Origin: JOPF133 sp035505095
Lineage (GTDB): Bacteria; Acidobacteriota; Terriglobia; Bryobacterales; Bryobacteraceae
Assembly: GCA_035505095.1 (NCBI GenBank)
Contig: DATJRE010000315.1
Span: 1 to 28,925 of the forward strand
Direction of reading: 5' to 3'
DNA length: 28,925 bases
The position numbers were made by a program, and so were the translations under genes. How positions within the stretch are numbered: the stretch's first letter is position 1; each line of letters starts with the position of its first letter. Positions 8,144 through 15,704 of the stretch are shown here, one piece after another. Under the pieces are notes generated by a model. That model made no database searches. It saw only the letters and a program-made list of their open reading frames with translations, and was not told where the DNA came from.

Positions 8144-8932
8144 ATGCCCATCGACCCCTCTGCCCAAGCTGCTTCCACTGCCCGCATTCACCCCGACGCC
8201 GTAATCGGACCGGGCGTCCGCATCGGTGAATTCTGCGTCATCGAAAGCGACGTCTTCATCGGCGCCGGCTGCCTGCTGGAACCGTACGTCTACGTGAAGC
8301 GGTGGACCACCCTCGGCGAAGAAAACGAAATCTCCGCCGGCACGGTGTTGGGCACCGATCCGCTGGACAAGAATTTCAGCGGCCGGCGCAGCTACCTGCG
8401 CATCGGCCATCGCAACAAGATCCGCGAACATTACACCGTTTCCCGCGGCACGGCCCCCGAATCGGTCACCGAAATCGGCGATTCGAACTACATCATGACC
8501 TCCGGACACATCGCCCACAACTGCATCATCGGCAACCATACCGTGATCGCAAGCTGCGCGCTGCTGGCGGGCTACGTCGAAGTCGAGGACCAGGCCTTCA
8601 TCTCGGGCGGCGTAGTGGTGCACCAGTATTCCAAAATCGGCCGGCTGGCCATGATCGGCGGCAATACCCGCATCAATAGCGACGTCCCCCCGTTTTTCCT
8701 GTATGCCGGCCACGACGTGGTAGCCAAGGGTCTCAACATGGTGGGCTTGAAACGCGCCGGTTACAAGTTGTCTGACATCAGCGCGCTCAAGCGGGCCTAT
8801 CAGATCCTCTACCGCTCCGGCCTGAAGTTGCAGGATGCCCTAGCCCGCATCGAAGCCGAAATTCCCACCCCCGAAACGCTACACCTGGTGGCCTTCATCC
8901 GCCGCAGCGAACGGGGCATCTGCCGCGAGTAA
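8144..8932 (+). CDS. lpxA: Acyl-ACP--UDP-N-acetylglucosamine O-acyltransferase
   Basis: LpxA transfers a 3-hydroxyacyl chain from acyl carrier protein to UDP-GlcNAc, the first step of lipid A synthesis, in the cytoplasm. The 262-residue length matches E. coli LpxA. Left-handed beta-helix hexapeptides run through about residue 190 (IHPDAVIGPGVRIGEF and onward), followed by a helical C-terminal domain (GLNMVGLKRAGY, then AYQILYRSGL). The catalytic histidine is in GHIAHN at residue 125, the same number as in E. coli, with Asn at 126 where E. coli has Asp. The Asp that contacts substrate (E. coli D74) appears as D75 in LDKNFSG. Unlike the common lpxD-fabZ-lpxA-lpxB cluster, the gene stands alone between an efflux operon and a glycosidase. 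It could therefore be a second copy or a dispersed single copy. No ribosome-binding site is evident. Confidence 0.93.
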   Translation: MPIDPSAQAASTARIHPDAVIGPGVRIGEFCVIESDVFIGAGCLLEPYVYVKRWTTLGEENEISAGTVLGTDPLDKNFSGRRSYLRIGHRNKIREHYTVSRGTAPESVTEIGDSNYIMTSGHIAHNCIIGNHTVIASCALLAGYVEVEDQAFISGGVVVHQYSKIGRLAMIGGNTRINSDVPPFFLYAGHDVVAKGLNMVGLKRAGYKLSDISALKRAYQILYRSGLKLQDALARIEAEIPTPETLHLVAFIRRSERGICRE

Positions 8933-8972
8933 GGCCCAGTGAGGCCCCACCGATTTTCAGGTTTCCACCGGT

Positions 8973-11453
8973 TTGGGCGACAATGTGGATGTGACCAGGC
9001 GTGAATTCGTAGCCGGCGCTTCGGCGTCGCTCTACGCAGGGGCTGCCAGCGCCCAGGATCGCAACGCCGGAGCGTTGGCGCTGTGGTACAAACAACCGGC
9101 TGACAAATGGACCGATGCCCTGCCTATCGGCAACGGCCGCCTGGGCGCCATGGTGTTTGGCGGCGTCAAAACGGAACGCCTGCAGCTCAACGAAGACACC
9201 CTCTGGAGCGGTGCTCCCCGCCCGTGGAATAATCCCGAAGCCAAACAGCATCTCGCCGAGGTTCGCAGCCTGGTTCTCGATAAGCAGGACTACGTTGCCG
9301 CCGATCGCGTTTGCCGCCAGATGCAGGGGCCCTACAACCAGTCCTATCAGCCGCTCGGCGATTTGCGCATCGACTGGGAGCCTTCGGGGGAAATCGCCGG
9401 TTACCGCCGCGAACTGGATCTCGACACCGCCATAGCCCGCGTGTCCTTCCGCGTCGGCCGGTTTCAGTTCGTGCGCGAGGCCTTTGTCTCCGCGCCCGAC
9501 CAGGTAATCGCCATCCGCTGGACCACCACCGACCCCGCAGGCATGACCCTATCGGCAGGCATCGACAGCCCGGTGCAATCCGGGAGCCAGGCCGATCGCA
9601 GCGGCGTGCTGCGGCTCACCGGCAAAGCGCCCGCGCATGTCGAGCCCAACTATGTGCGCTCCGATAACCCCGTGATTTACGACGCCGCCGAGGGCAAGGG
9701 CATGCGCTTCGAAGCGCGCGTGGAGGCCATTACCGAAGGAGGGACGGTCACCGCCGGGCAAAACCGCCTCAGCATCGCCAAGGCAAACGCGGTGACCATA
9801 TTGATCGCCGCCAAGACCGGCTACCGCGGCTACGACCGCCCTCCCGATCTTCCGGCCGCCGAGATTGCCGCCGCCTGCCGCGCCCAATTGGAAGCGGCCC
9901 ACCGACGCGGCTACGCCGAATTGCGCACGGCCCACATCTCCGACCATCAGAATCTGTTTCGCCGCGTGTCCTTGCAGTTGCCCAAACAAGGCGCCTCCAA
10001 CCTGGATACCGGCGAGCGCCTGCGCGCCTTCGCCCAAAAACCCGATCCGGACCTTGCCGCCCTGTATTTCCAATACGGCCGCTATCTGCTGATTGCCAGC
10101 TCCCGCCCCGGTTCCCAGCCCGCTAACCTGCAGGGGATTTGGAATGAAGAGGTGCGCCCGCCATGGAGTTCCAACTGGACCGTCAACATCAATACCCAGA
10201 TGAACTATTGGCCCGCCGAAACCTGCAACCTGGCGGAATGCCATGGACCGTTCTTCGACCTCATCGAAGGGCTCAGCAAGACCGGCGCGGAAACGGCCCG
10301 CGTGAATTACGGCTGCGGCGGTTGGGTCTCGCACCACAATGTGGATTTGTGGCGCCAATCCGCGCCCGTGGGCAATTTCGGCCAGGGATCGCCCACCTGG
10401 GCCAACTGGGCCATGAGCGGCCCCTGGTTTTGCGCGCACCTGTGGCAGCACTATGAGTTTTCGGGCGACCGCGACTTTCTGCGCGCGCGCGCCTACCCCA
10501 TCTTGAAGTCCTGCGCCCAGTTTTGCCTGGACTGGCTGGTGGACAACCGCGCCGGCCGCCTCACCACCTGCCCCTCCGAATCCACCGAAAACAACTTCAT
10601 CACCCCCGATGGCCGCACCGCCGAAACCAGCGACGGCTGCACTATGGACATGGCGCTGATCGGCGAGCTGTTCGAGCACACCATCGAGGCGGCTAAAATT
10701 CTGGCGCTGGATGGCGATTTCGCCGCCAAACTCGACGCCGCGCGTGCCCGCCTGCTGCCGTTTCGCATCGGCAAGCATGGGCAACTGCAGGAGTGGTCCC
10801 GCGATTTCGACGAGCGCACGCCCGGGCAGCGCCACATGTCCCACCTGTACCCCCTGTATCCGGGCGCCGGCATCACTCCCCGGCTCACGCCGTCGCTGGC
10901 GCAGGCCGCGCGAGTCTCGCTGGAGCGCAGGCTGGAGGCAGGCGGCGCTTACACCGGCTGGAGCCGTGCCTGGGCCATCGGCTTATGGGCCCGCCTGCAG
11001 GATGGCGACAAAGCCTGGGAATCCGTGAGCATGCTGCTCCAGCACTCCACCGGCCCGAACCTCTTCGATACGCACCCGGCGGGCAGCTCCTGGATCTTTC
11101 AAATCGACGGCAACTTCGGGGGCGCCGCGGCCATCGCCGAAATGCTGATGCAAAGCCACGATGGCGGCATCGACTTTCTGCCCGCCCTTCCCGCTGCCTG
11201 GCCCGCTGGCAGCGTTAAAGGTCTGCGCGCGCGCGGTGGCATCACGGTTGATTTGGAGTGGGCCGGCGGCAAAATCACGCAGGCCACCCTGGGCACCGAA
11301 TTAGGCGGCGAACGCGTCTTGCGCTTTCCGGAAGGCCAACAGATCCGCAGCCTGCGCAACAGCCGCGGCAACGTGTTCTGGATGACGGACGCCGATGGGG
11401 CCGCCCACGTCCAGTTCGAACCCGACAGGCTGTACCAGATCAGCTTCGGCTAG
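8973..11453 (+). CDS. Tat-exported glycoside hydrolase family 95 (alpha-L-fucosidase type)
   Basis: GH95 enzymes are inverting alpha-L-fucosidases or related alpha-L-galactosidases that trim terminal sugars from plant or host glycans. The protein has about 826 residues. Its family signatures are WTDALPIGNGRLGAMVFGG (46-64) and LQLNEDTLWSG (70-80), followed by an (alpha/alpha)6 barrel. Candidate catalytic residues by analogy with Bifidobacterium AfcA are N405 and N407 (in NINTQMNYWP), E539 (in CPSESTEN) and D712 (in FQIDGNFGG). The N-terminus TRREFVAGASASLYAGAASAQ is a twin-arginine signal, so folded export to the periplasm is expected. The start is uncertain. TTG at 8973 is the longest in-frame option; GTG at 8985 or 8991 would place the RR motif at the very N-terminus and looks at least as good. 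No ribosome-binding site decides this. No sugar transporter or regulator lies beside it. Confidence 0.92.
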   Translation: MGDNVDVTRREFVAGASASLYAGAASAQDRNAGALALWYKQPADKWTDALPIGNGRLGAMVFGGVKTERLQLNEDTLWSGAPRPWNNPEAKQHLAEVRSLVLDKQDYVAADRVCRQMQGPYNQSYQPLGDLRIDWEPSGEIAGYRRELDLDTAIARVSFRVGRFQFVREAFVSAPDQVIAIRWTTTDPAGMTLSAGIDSPVQSGSQADRSGVLRLTGKAPAHVEPNYVRSDNPVIYDAAEGKGMRFEARVEAITEGGTVTAGQNRLSIAKANAVTILIAAKTGYRGYDRPPDLPAAEIAAACRAQLEAAHRRGYAELRTAHISDHQNLFRRVSLQLPKQGASNLDTGERLRAFAQKPDPDLAALYFQYGRYLLIASSRPGSQPANLQGIWNEEVRPPWSSNWTVNINTQMNYWPAETCNLAECHGPFFDLIEGLSKTGAETARVNYGCGGWVSHHNVDLWRQSAPVGNFGQGSPTWANWAMSGPWFCAHLWQHYEFSGDRDFLRARAYPILKSCAQFCLDWLVDNRAGRLTTCPSESTENNFITPDGRTAETSDGCTMDMALIGELFEHTIEAAKILALDGDFAAKLDAARARLLPFRIGKHGQLQEWSRDFDERTPGQRHMSHLYPLYPGAGITPRLTPSLAQAARVSLERRLEAGGAYTGWSRAWAIGLWARLQDGDKAWESVSMLLQHSTGPNLFDTHPAGSSWIFQIDGNFGGAAAIAEMLMQSHDGGIDFLPALPAAWPAGSVKGLRARGGITVDLEWAGGKITQATLGTELGGERVLRFPEGQQIRSLRNSRGNVFWMTDADGAAHVQFEPDRLYQISFG

Positions 11454-11550
11454 CCTGGGTCTCCGGCCGCGTGATTCGGTTCGCCCGCTTGCGAACGCGC
11501 GGGGCTCAACATCGAATCGGAGCGCTCGGTCAACTTTCGGGAAGGCGGGC

Positions 11551-12171
11551 TTACAAGCTGGCGTGGCATAACTGGCAGGCTGCTTCCGCGTGGTCCGGGT
11601 TGGCGCCGGCTAGCGCATAGACCTGGTCGCGCGCCTGCCAGGCCGCGGCGCGCGCTCCATGGGGCGGAAAAGGATGGTGCGGATCGGCGCGGGCCACCAG
11701 CAGGGTGACGGTATACCGGCCCACACGATACTGCACCGCGGCCACCGGGTGTTTGCCGTTCTGCACCATGCGGGCGCCTTCCAGCTTCACGGAGGTGGCC
11801 GATGGAAGGGGCACATCCAGCCCGGCGTGGTCACGCAGCCAGCGGCGGATCTCGCGCGGGTCACTGGTATGCAGGTCCAACGGTGCGGATTGCCCGGATT
11901 CGCGGGCAGCTAGTTGGCGGATGTCCAGGGCGGGGTAGCGCATATCCGCCAGCCACAGGGCCCCGGCCGCCAGGGCTACCGTCGCCATGGCCGCTACCGG
12001 CCAAGCCATCCACAGGGAGCTCCGCCGTGCCCGTGCCCGCCTGCTGCCCCTCAGGGCGCAGCGCATCGCCGGCGCGGCAGCCAGCCCGCTTTCCACGCGT
12101 TCCCACAGCTCCTCGGGCGCCTCCACGGGCGGCAGCCGATGGGCCAACTCCAGTTCCAGCCAATCAGACAT
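11551..12171 (-). CDS. Putative anti-sigma factor with one membrane helix and a C-terminal CxxCH
   Basis: This 206-residue protein is encoded directly after an ECF sigma gene with an 8-base overlap, the usual anti-sigma position. Residues 1-50 would be cytoplasmic (acidic, then Arg-rich). One membrane helix spans about 52-74. The rest would be periplasmic, with LHTSDPREIRRWLRDHAGLDV (100-120), a pattern seen in anti-sigma sensor domains. I see no N-terminal zinc-binding HxxxCxxC motif, so it is not a standard ZAS anti-sigma. The last eight residues, CQLCHASL, contain CxxCH (199-203), a heme c or metal/redox motif. I chose the ATG at 12171, preceded by AGGGAGG, over an upstream in-frame start at 12228 inside the sigma gene. 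Function is inferred from neighbour and topology. Confidence 0.8.
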   Translation of the reverse strand: MSDWLELELAHRLPPVEAPEELWERVESGLAAAPAMRCALRGSRRARARRSSLWMAWPVAAMATVALAAGALWLADMRYPALDIRQLAARESGQSAPLDLHTSDPREIRRWLRDHAGLDVPLPSATSVKLEGARMVQNGKHPVAAVQYRVGRYTVTLLVARADPHHPFPPHGARAAAWQARDQVYALAGANPDHAEAACQLCHASL

Positions 12172-12730
12172 GTTCGCCTCCCTTCCCATCCAGGTTCGAC
12201 AGGCTTCGCTCCAGCAACTTATGCGCACGATGCAGCCGCGAGGCCACCGTTCCGGCCGCGCACCCCAGCACCTCGGCGATCTGGTCGTACGACATTCCCT
12301 CGGTGTAGCGCAGCACCACTACGATGCGCAGGTCCGGCGCCAGGCCGTCCACTGCCTCCTGCACGCGGCCGTTACGCTCCTCGCGGAGCACTTCGGCCAG
12401 GCTGTCCCCGGTGGCGCGTAGGGTGCTGCGGAAGCCTTCTCCCAGTGGCAGCCAGCGCCGCGCGCGGCGCCGTTGATCCAGGCAGCGGTTCACCACCAGG
12501 CGGTAGATCCAGGTCTCCAGCCGGGAATCGCCGCGAAAATCGGCCAGCGAGGAGAACAGCTTCAGGAAGGTATCCTGGGCAATGTCCATGGCCTCCGCCG
12601 GCTGGCCGGCAAACCGCAGCGCCACCGAGTAGACTTTGTCTTTGTACAGTTCGAACAGCTCGCGGAACCCATCCCGCTCGCCGCGGCGGCAGGCCGCCAC
12701 CAGTTCGGATTCCGACCGTTCCAGCACCAT
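12164..12730 (-). CDS. RNA polymerase sigma factor, ECF subfamily
   Basis: This 188-residue sigma factor contains region 2 (FELYKDKVYSVALRF, then AMDIAQDTFLKLF and WIYRLVVNRCLDQRRR) and region 4 (LRIVVVLRYTEGMSYDQIAE followed by GCAAGTVASRLHRAHKLLERSL), the two DNA-binding parts of ECF sigmas. I chose the ATG at 12730 (MVLERSESELVAACRRGE) over an upstream in-frame start at 12817, which would run into the end of the NHL gene; AGGAG lies about 12 bases upstream. The downstream overlapping gene is its likely anti-sigma factor. ECF units usually activate their own promoter, but I could not identify a cognate -35/-10 pair. The NHL gene ends 70 bases upstream in the same direction, so the sigma gene could also be read from that transcript. 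Confidence 0.93.
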   Translation of the reverse strand: MVLERSESELVAACRRGERDGFRELFELYKDKVYSVALRFAGQPAEAMDIAQDTFLKLFSSLADFRGDSRLETWIYRLVVNRCLDQRRRARRWLPLGEGFRSTLRATGDSLAEVLREERNGRVQEAVDGLAPDLRIVVVLRYTEGMSYDQIAEVLGCAAGTVASRLHRAHKLLERSLSNLDGKGGEHV

Positions 12731-12800
12731 GCGCAAAACGCTACTCCTTGGACGCCGCAGCGGGCCGGTTTCTTCTCGCGCGGTCTCCCGCGGCCCGCGC

Positions 12801-14777
12801 TCAGTTCCCGATAGCAATATACAGAGTCTGCGAACCGCTGGTGCTGCCCTGGGTAAAGGTAAGGGGCGTCAGGGAGTTAGCGGCCACCGTGGGAACCACC
12901 ACGTTGAACTGGTATAAGCCTACGTAGGTTTGCGCCAGCCCCTGGTATTGCGGCGCGGCTGCCGGCGTCCCACCGAAGGAGAAGCTGACCGGGGTGGCCA
13001 GAGTGTTGTTCTGCTGCACGATCGTGCCTGCCGGAATGCTGGGGGTGACCGGGCCGAAGCCGACGCCGTACATCACGATGATGTCCCCCGGTTGAGCCAA
13101 CTTCGACGTCACTCCGGGGATGGTATTCGGCGGCAATACGTAGACCGGATTACCCGACGAATCGGTTTGGCCGGGGAAGGTAGCCACCACATACTGCTTG
13201 CCGTTAATCAGGAAAGTGGCTGGCGCCACCAGCCCCGGCTCCAGCGCATTCACCGTGACGGTATAGGTGCTGGTGACGCCGGAGGGGGTGGTCACCACCA
13301 GCGGCTGAGCGCCTGGCGTCACCGTGAAGGGCACCTGAACATTCACCTGCCCGGGGCTGATGTATTCCACAAAAGCCGACTGCCCGCCAATGGTGACGGA
13401 GGTTCCATCGAGCGAGGTGGGCGCGTTCACGCCGTTAAAATCTTTGGTCTCCCACGACCGCGTATCGATGGCCAGCGCGGACCCGTAGATTTCAATCCAG
13501 CTCCCCGGCGCCACCGACCCGAAGCCGCCGAATGCCGAGGCCGTCACTACGCCGCCGGTGCTGATAGCGGGCACGTTGGGGGTCAGCTTGCGGACCACGT
13601 AATTCTCGCTGTCCGCGATGTAGACGTTCCCGCCGTTATCCACCGCCACGCCCGTTGGGAAGTTGAGCTCCGCCTGGTTGGCTGCGCCGCCATCTCCGTA
13701 GCTTCCGGCAAGGCCAATTCCTGCGATGGTCTCGATGATGCCGTTGGTTCCCACTTTGCGAATCCGCTGATTGGTGTAATCGGCAATATATAGGTTTCCC
13801 TGCTGGTCCAGGGCAATCCCCTTGGGGTAGAAAAGCGATGCCAGGGTGGCGGGACCGCCATCGCCCAGAGGGTTGTTGGAACCGGTGGGGGCACCATCGC
13901 CCACCACCGTGCTGATAATGCCGTTGGTGGCGATTTTGCGGATCACGTGGTTGTTGCTGTCGGAAAAGTAAACGTTGCCGGCCGAATCCACGGCAATGCC
14001 TATGGGCGTATTGATCAGAGCATAGATGGCCGGTCCGCCATCCCCCTGGTAGCCTTGGCCCGAGGGAGGGCTCGACCCCGCCAGAGTCGTAATCTGCGGG
14101 CAATTCGTGGAAATGGTGCTGGTACCCGACTTCGTCTCGCAGGCCGTGGCGTACGTGATGGCGCCGTTGACCGAGGTCACTTTGCGAATGCGGTTGTTGG
14201 TGGTGTCGGCAATGTATATGTTGTTCGACGAATCCAGCGCAATCGAAATGGGCAGGTCCAGTTGCGCTGTGATGGCTGCGTTGTTGTCGCCGGAATATCC
14301 CGCTCCGGCGCCATTGTCGCCCGCTACCGTGAAGATATCGCCGTTAGACGTCACCTGGCGAATCACGCTGTTCATGTAGTCCACGATGTATACGTTTCCG
14401 GCCTTATCCAGCGCCACGCCGGTAGGCTCATTGAGTTCCGCGTCGATGGCGGCACCGGTGTCGCCGTAGTACCCCGCGGTGCCATCACCCGCGAAGGTGT
14501 TGATGGTGCCAGCGCTGATTTTACGGATGCGATCGTTGAGTTGGTCGGCGACGTAGATGTTGCCGGATGAGTCCACCGTGAGGTTGAAAAGGCCCCAGAA
14601 CTGGGCTTGGGTGGCGGGGCCGCCATCTCCGGCGTACCCGAAGCTGAAACCCAGAATTCCGGCGATGGTGTTAATCGTGTATCCACCAACGGTCTGGGCG
14701 CCTGCGGGCACGGCCAAACATAAGGCGAAACCGGCCCAAAAGACCAGCACCCTGAGGTGCCACCTGTAGCGATTCAC
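12801..14777 (-). CDS. Secreted NHL-repeat propeller with TIGR03437-type C-terminal domain
   Basis: This is a 658-residue exported protein. A signal peptide (VLVFWAGFALCLAVPAGAQ, about 10-28) precedes six NHL-type blades. Each blade has a GYxGDGGPA...LNxPxGVAxDxxGNxYIADxxNxxIRKV pattern, beginning near residues 47, 102, 160, 242, 303 and 359. The set would close as a six-bladed beta-propeller. Residues 405-658 match what I know as the TIGR03437 'Solibacter C-terminal' domain: VTASAFGGFGSVAPGSWIEI, later PGQVNVQVPF, DIIVMYGVGFGPV and YQFNVVVP. An insertion at about 203-233 carries two cysteines (212 and 226). The start codon is GTG at 14777, with AGGGGAG 11 bases upstream. Propellers of this kind bind protein or carbohydrate ligands; no catalytic motif is seen. 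Its role is unknown, and surface display is an inference. Confidence 0.9.
   Translation of the reverse strand: MNRYRWHLRVLVFWAGFALCLAVPAGAQTVGGYTINTIAGILGFSFGYAGDGGPATQAQFWGLFNLTVDSSGNIYVADQLNDRIRKISAGTINTFAGDGTAGYYGDTGAAIDAELNEPTGVALDKAGNVYIVDYMNSVIRQVTSNGDIFTVAGDNGAGAGYSGDNNAAITAQLDLPISIALDSSNNIYIADTTNNRIRKVTSVNGAITYATACETKSGTSTISTNCPQITTLAGSSPPSGQGYQGDGGPAIYALINTPIGIAVDSAGNVYFSDSNNHVIRKIATNGIISTVVGDGAPTGSNNPLGDGGPATLASLFYPKGIALDQQGNLYIADYTNQRIRKVGTNGIIETIAGIGLAGSYGDGGAANQAELNFPTGVAVDNGGNVYIADSENYVVRKLTPNVPAISTGGVVTASAFGGFGSVAPGSWIEIYGSALAIDTRSWETKDFNGVNAPTSLDGTSVTIGGQSAFVEYISPGQVNVQVPFTVTPGAQPLVVTTPSGVTSTYTVTVNALEPGLVAPATFLINGKQYVVATFPGQTDSSGNPVYVLPPNTIPGVTSKLAQPGDIIVMYGVGFGPVTPSIPAGTIVQQNNTLATPVSFSFGGTPAAAPQYQGLAQTYVGLYQFNVVVPTVAANSLTPLTFTQGSTSGSQTLYIAIGN
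12930..14640 (-). repeat. Six in-gene NHL repeats
   Basis: The coding region between roughly 13580 and 14640 carries six tandem NHL units at about 160-250 base intervals with recognisable protein-level similarity, and the region 12930-13570 is the non-repeated C-terminal domain. The repeats are degenerate at DNA level and explain the periodic look of this stretch. They are not a CRISPR or satellite array. Confidence 0.6.
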
Positions 14778-14884
14778 TTTGAATTTGTCTCCCCTTTATT
14801 CCCGACGCCACGGCGGCGTGGATAAACTTACATCCTAGCAAGATGATAACCACTTGGGACGCACTGACAGATCAGCCGGTTACG

Positions 14885-14910
14885 GGGATTGCGGGGCATC
14901 GCCGAATCCC
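14885..14910. repeat. Hairpin upstream of the NHL gene
   Basis: GGGATT (14885-14890) pairs with AATCCC (14905-14910), and CGG (14892-14894) pairs with CCG (14902-14904). This leaves a single bulged G and a 7-base loop. It lies 108 bases upstream of the NHL start codon. It could be a regulatory stem or a transcription boundary; no U-tract follows on either strand. Confidence 0.45.
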
Positions 14911-15053
14911 AGCGGCCACACCCGTGGCGGCGCCGGCACGCGGCCATTCCGGGCGATTGTGCAGCGTGCCGCGATTTATCAGCCCCATCCAAATTCTCTA
15001 TTCGCCCCCGCTTGGCAAATGGGTTATGTTAGCCCACGGCAATATTCAAAACG

Positions 15054-15076
15054 GGGCGTGCCGGTTGCGCACGCCC
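15054..15076. repeat. Perfect 8-bp GC hairpin
   Basis: GGGCGTGC (15054-15061) and GCACGCCC (15069-15076) form a perfect 8-base stem with a 7-base loop in the gene-free stretch. There is no T-run, so it is not a classical terminator. A REP-like element or a remnant of a mobile-element end is possible. Confidence 0.5.
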
Positions 15077-15486
15077 GTGCCTCTTGCGCCACGCGGCGCG
15101 ACCCCGCATCGCAAACCTGCGACCCTGGTGCGGCACCCCCGGCGCGCTCCACGCCTTGAGCGGTGGCCGCCCCGGTCATTCGCGAATTCCCTGGTTCCTT
15201 GCGATGGCTTCCTACGCGGCAATTATAGCGTGCGTCTTTGCGTGCGACGGCTTCGGTGGCATCCTCGCCGCCCTGATTGCGCTGCCGTATGGCTTGGCCA
15301 TGGCGCACTCATGGCCTGCCCGGTGCTGGGGATTTCTCGATTGCGCTACCTCGGCAATCGTGAGCAGCGAATCGCGGCCATGCAGGCGTTCGTGAGTATC
15401 CGCAAGCAAGCCGCCGAAACGCCGGATGCCGTGGAGGTGGTGCGCCGTCTCCGAAGCGGTGACCGGGTCGACAGGCTTGCCGCAAA

Positions 15487-15691
15487 GTGAACGTCCCGGC
15501 GGAACACGACGCAATTGAGAAGCCGTTCGCCGCACTGACTTGTATTCCGATCGACAGGCAGACGGGGCGTCAGGCCGGAGATACCTCCGGAGCTAGTGCT
15601 TCCGGTTTCGGGTCCGGAGCATCGCGCCCCACACCGCAGCGCTGGCGGCAATCAGGGCATCGCCAGGTTCCACCCCATGGCTCTTTCGGTA
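15487..15691 (+). pseudogene. Probable VapC/PIN-domain toxin remnant (frameshifted)
   Basis: Two adjacent frames together read like the second half of a VapC toxin. In one frame, 15490-15585 gives HDAIEKPFAALTCIPIDRQT and then GRQAGDT, the LxxLPID...AG pattern of VapC. In another, 15597-15691 gives RSIAPHTAALAAIRASPG, like the conserved GIxxxDALIAA helix, but with the key acidic residue replaced. A stop (TAG at 15594) and a frame change separate the two. An upstream segment in the third frame (around 15420-15465, PDAVEVVRRLRSGDRV) could be an earlier part. No intact VapB antitoxin or N-terminal LDTSVLID motif was found. The call rests on pattern memory and remains tentative. Confidence 0.4.
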
Positions 15692-15704
15692 ACCACCTAA
15701 CCGT

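Larger units (their letters stand above)
14778..15704. other. 927-base region without an intact gene
   Basis: No open frame here looks like a conserved full-length gene. The right-hand end near 14778-14800 holds the ribosome-binding site of the minus-strand NHL gene. Two strong hairpins are present (14885-14910 and 15054-15076), and the last 200-400 bases resemble a decayed PIN-domain toxin gene in three frames. The rest (about 14920-15050 and 15080-15300) shows nothing I can name. Lower organisation than its surroundings fits a decayed or previously mobile segment. Confidence 0.6.

Noticed and set aside
11454..11550. Bidirectional terminator between the convergent GH95 and anti-sigma genes
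   Set aside because: Only a weak CCCGC/GCGGG pairing is visible and no T-run; not strong enough to annotate.
12930..14640. Periodic repeats suggestive of a CRISPR or tandem array
   Set aside because: The periodicity is explained by NHL protein repeats in one open frame; repeats are not identical and there are no unique spacers.
14843..15490. 215-residue plus-strand open frame in the gene-poor stretch
   Set aside because: Composition looks random for GC-rich DNA (Arg/Pro-rich), and it crosses both hairpin regions. Only its last part may belong to the PIN remnant.
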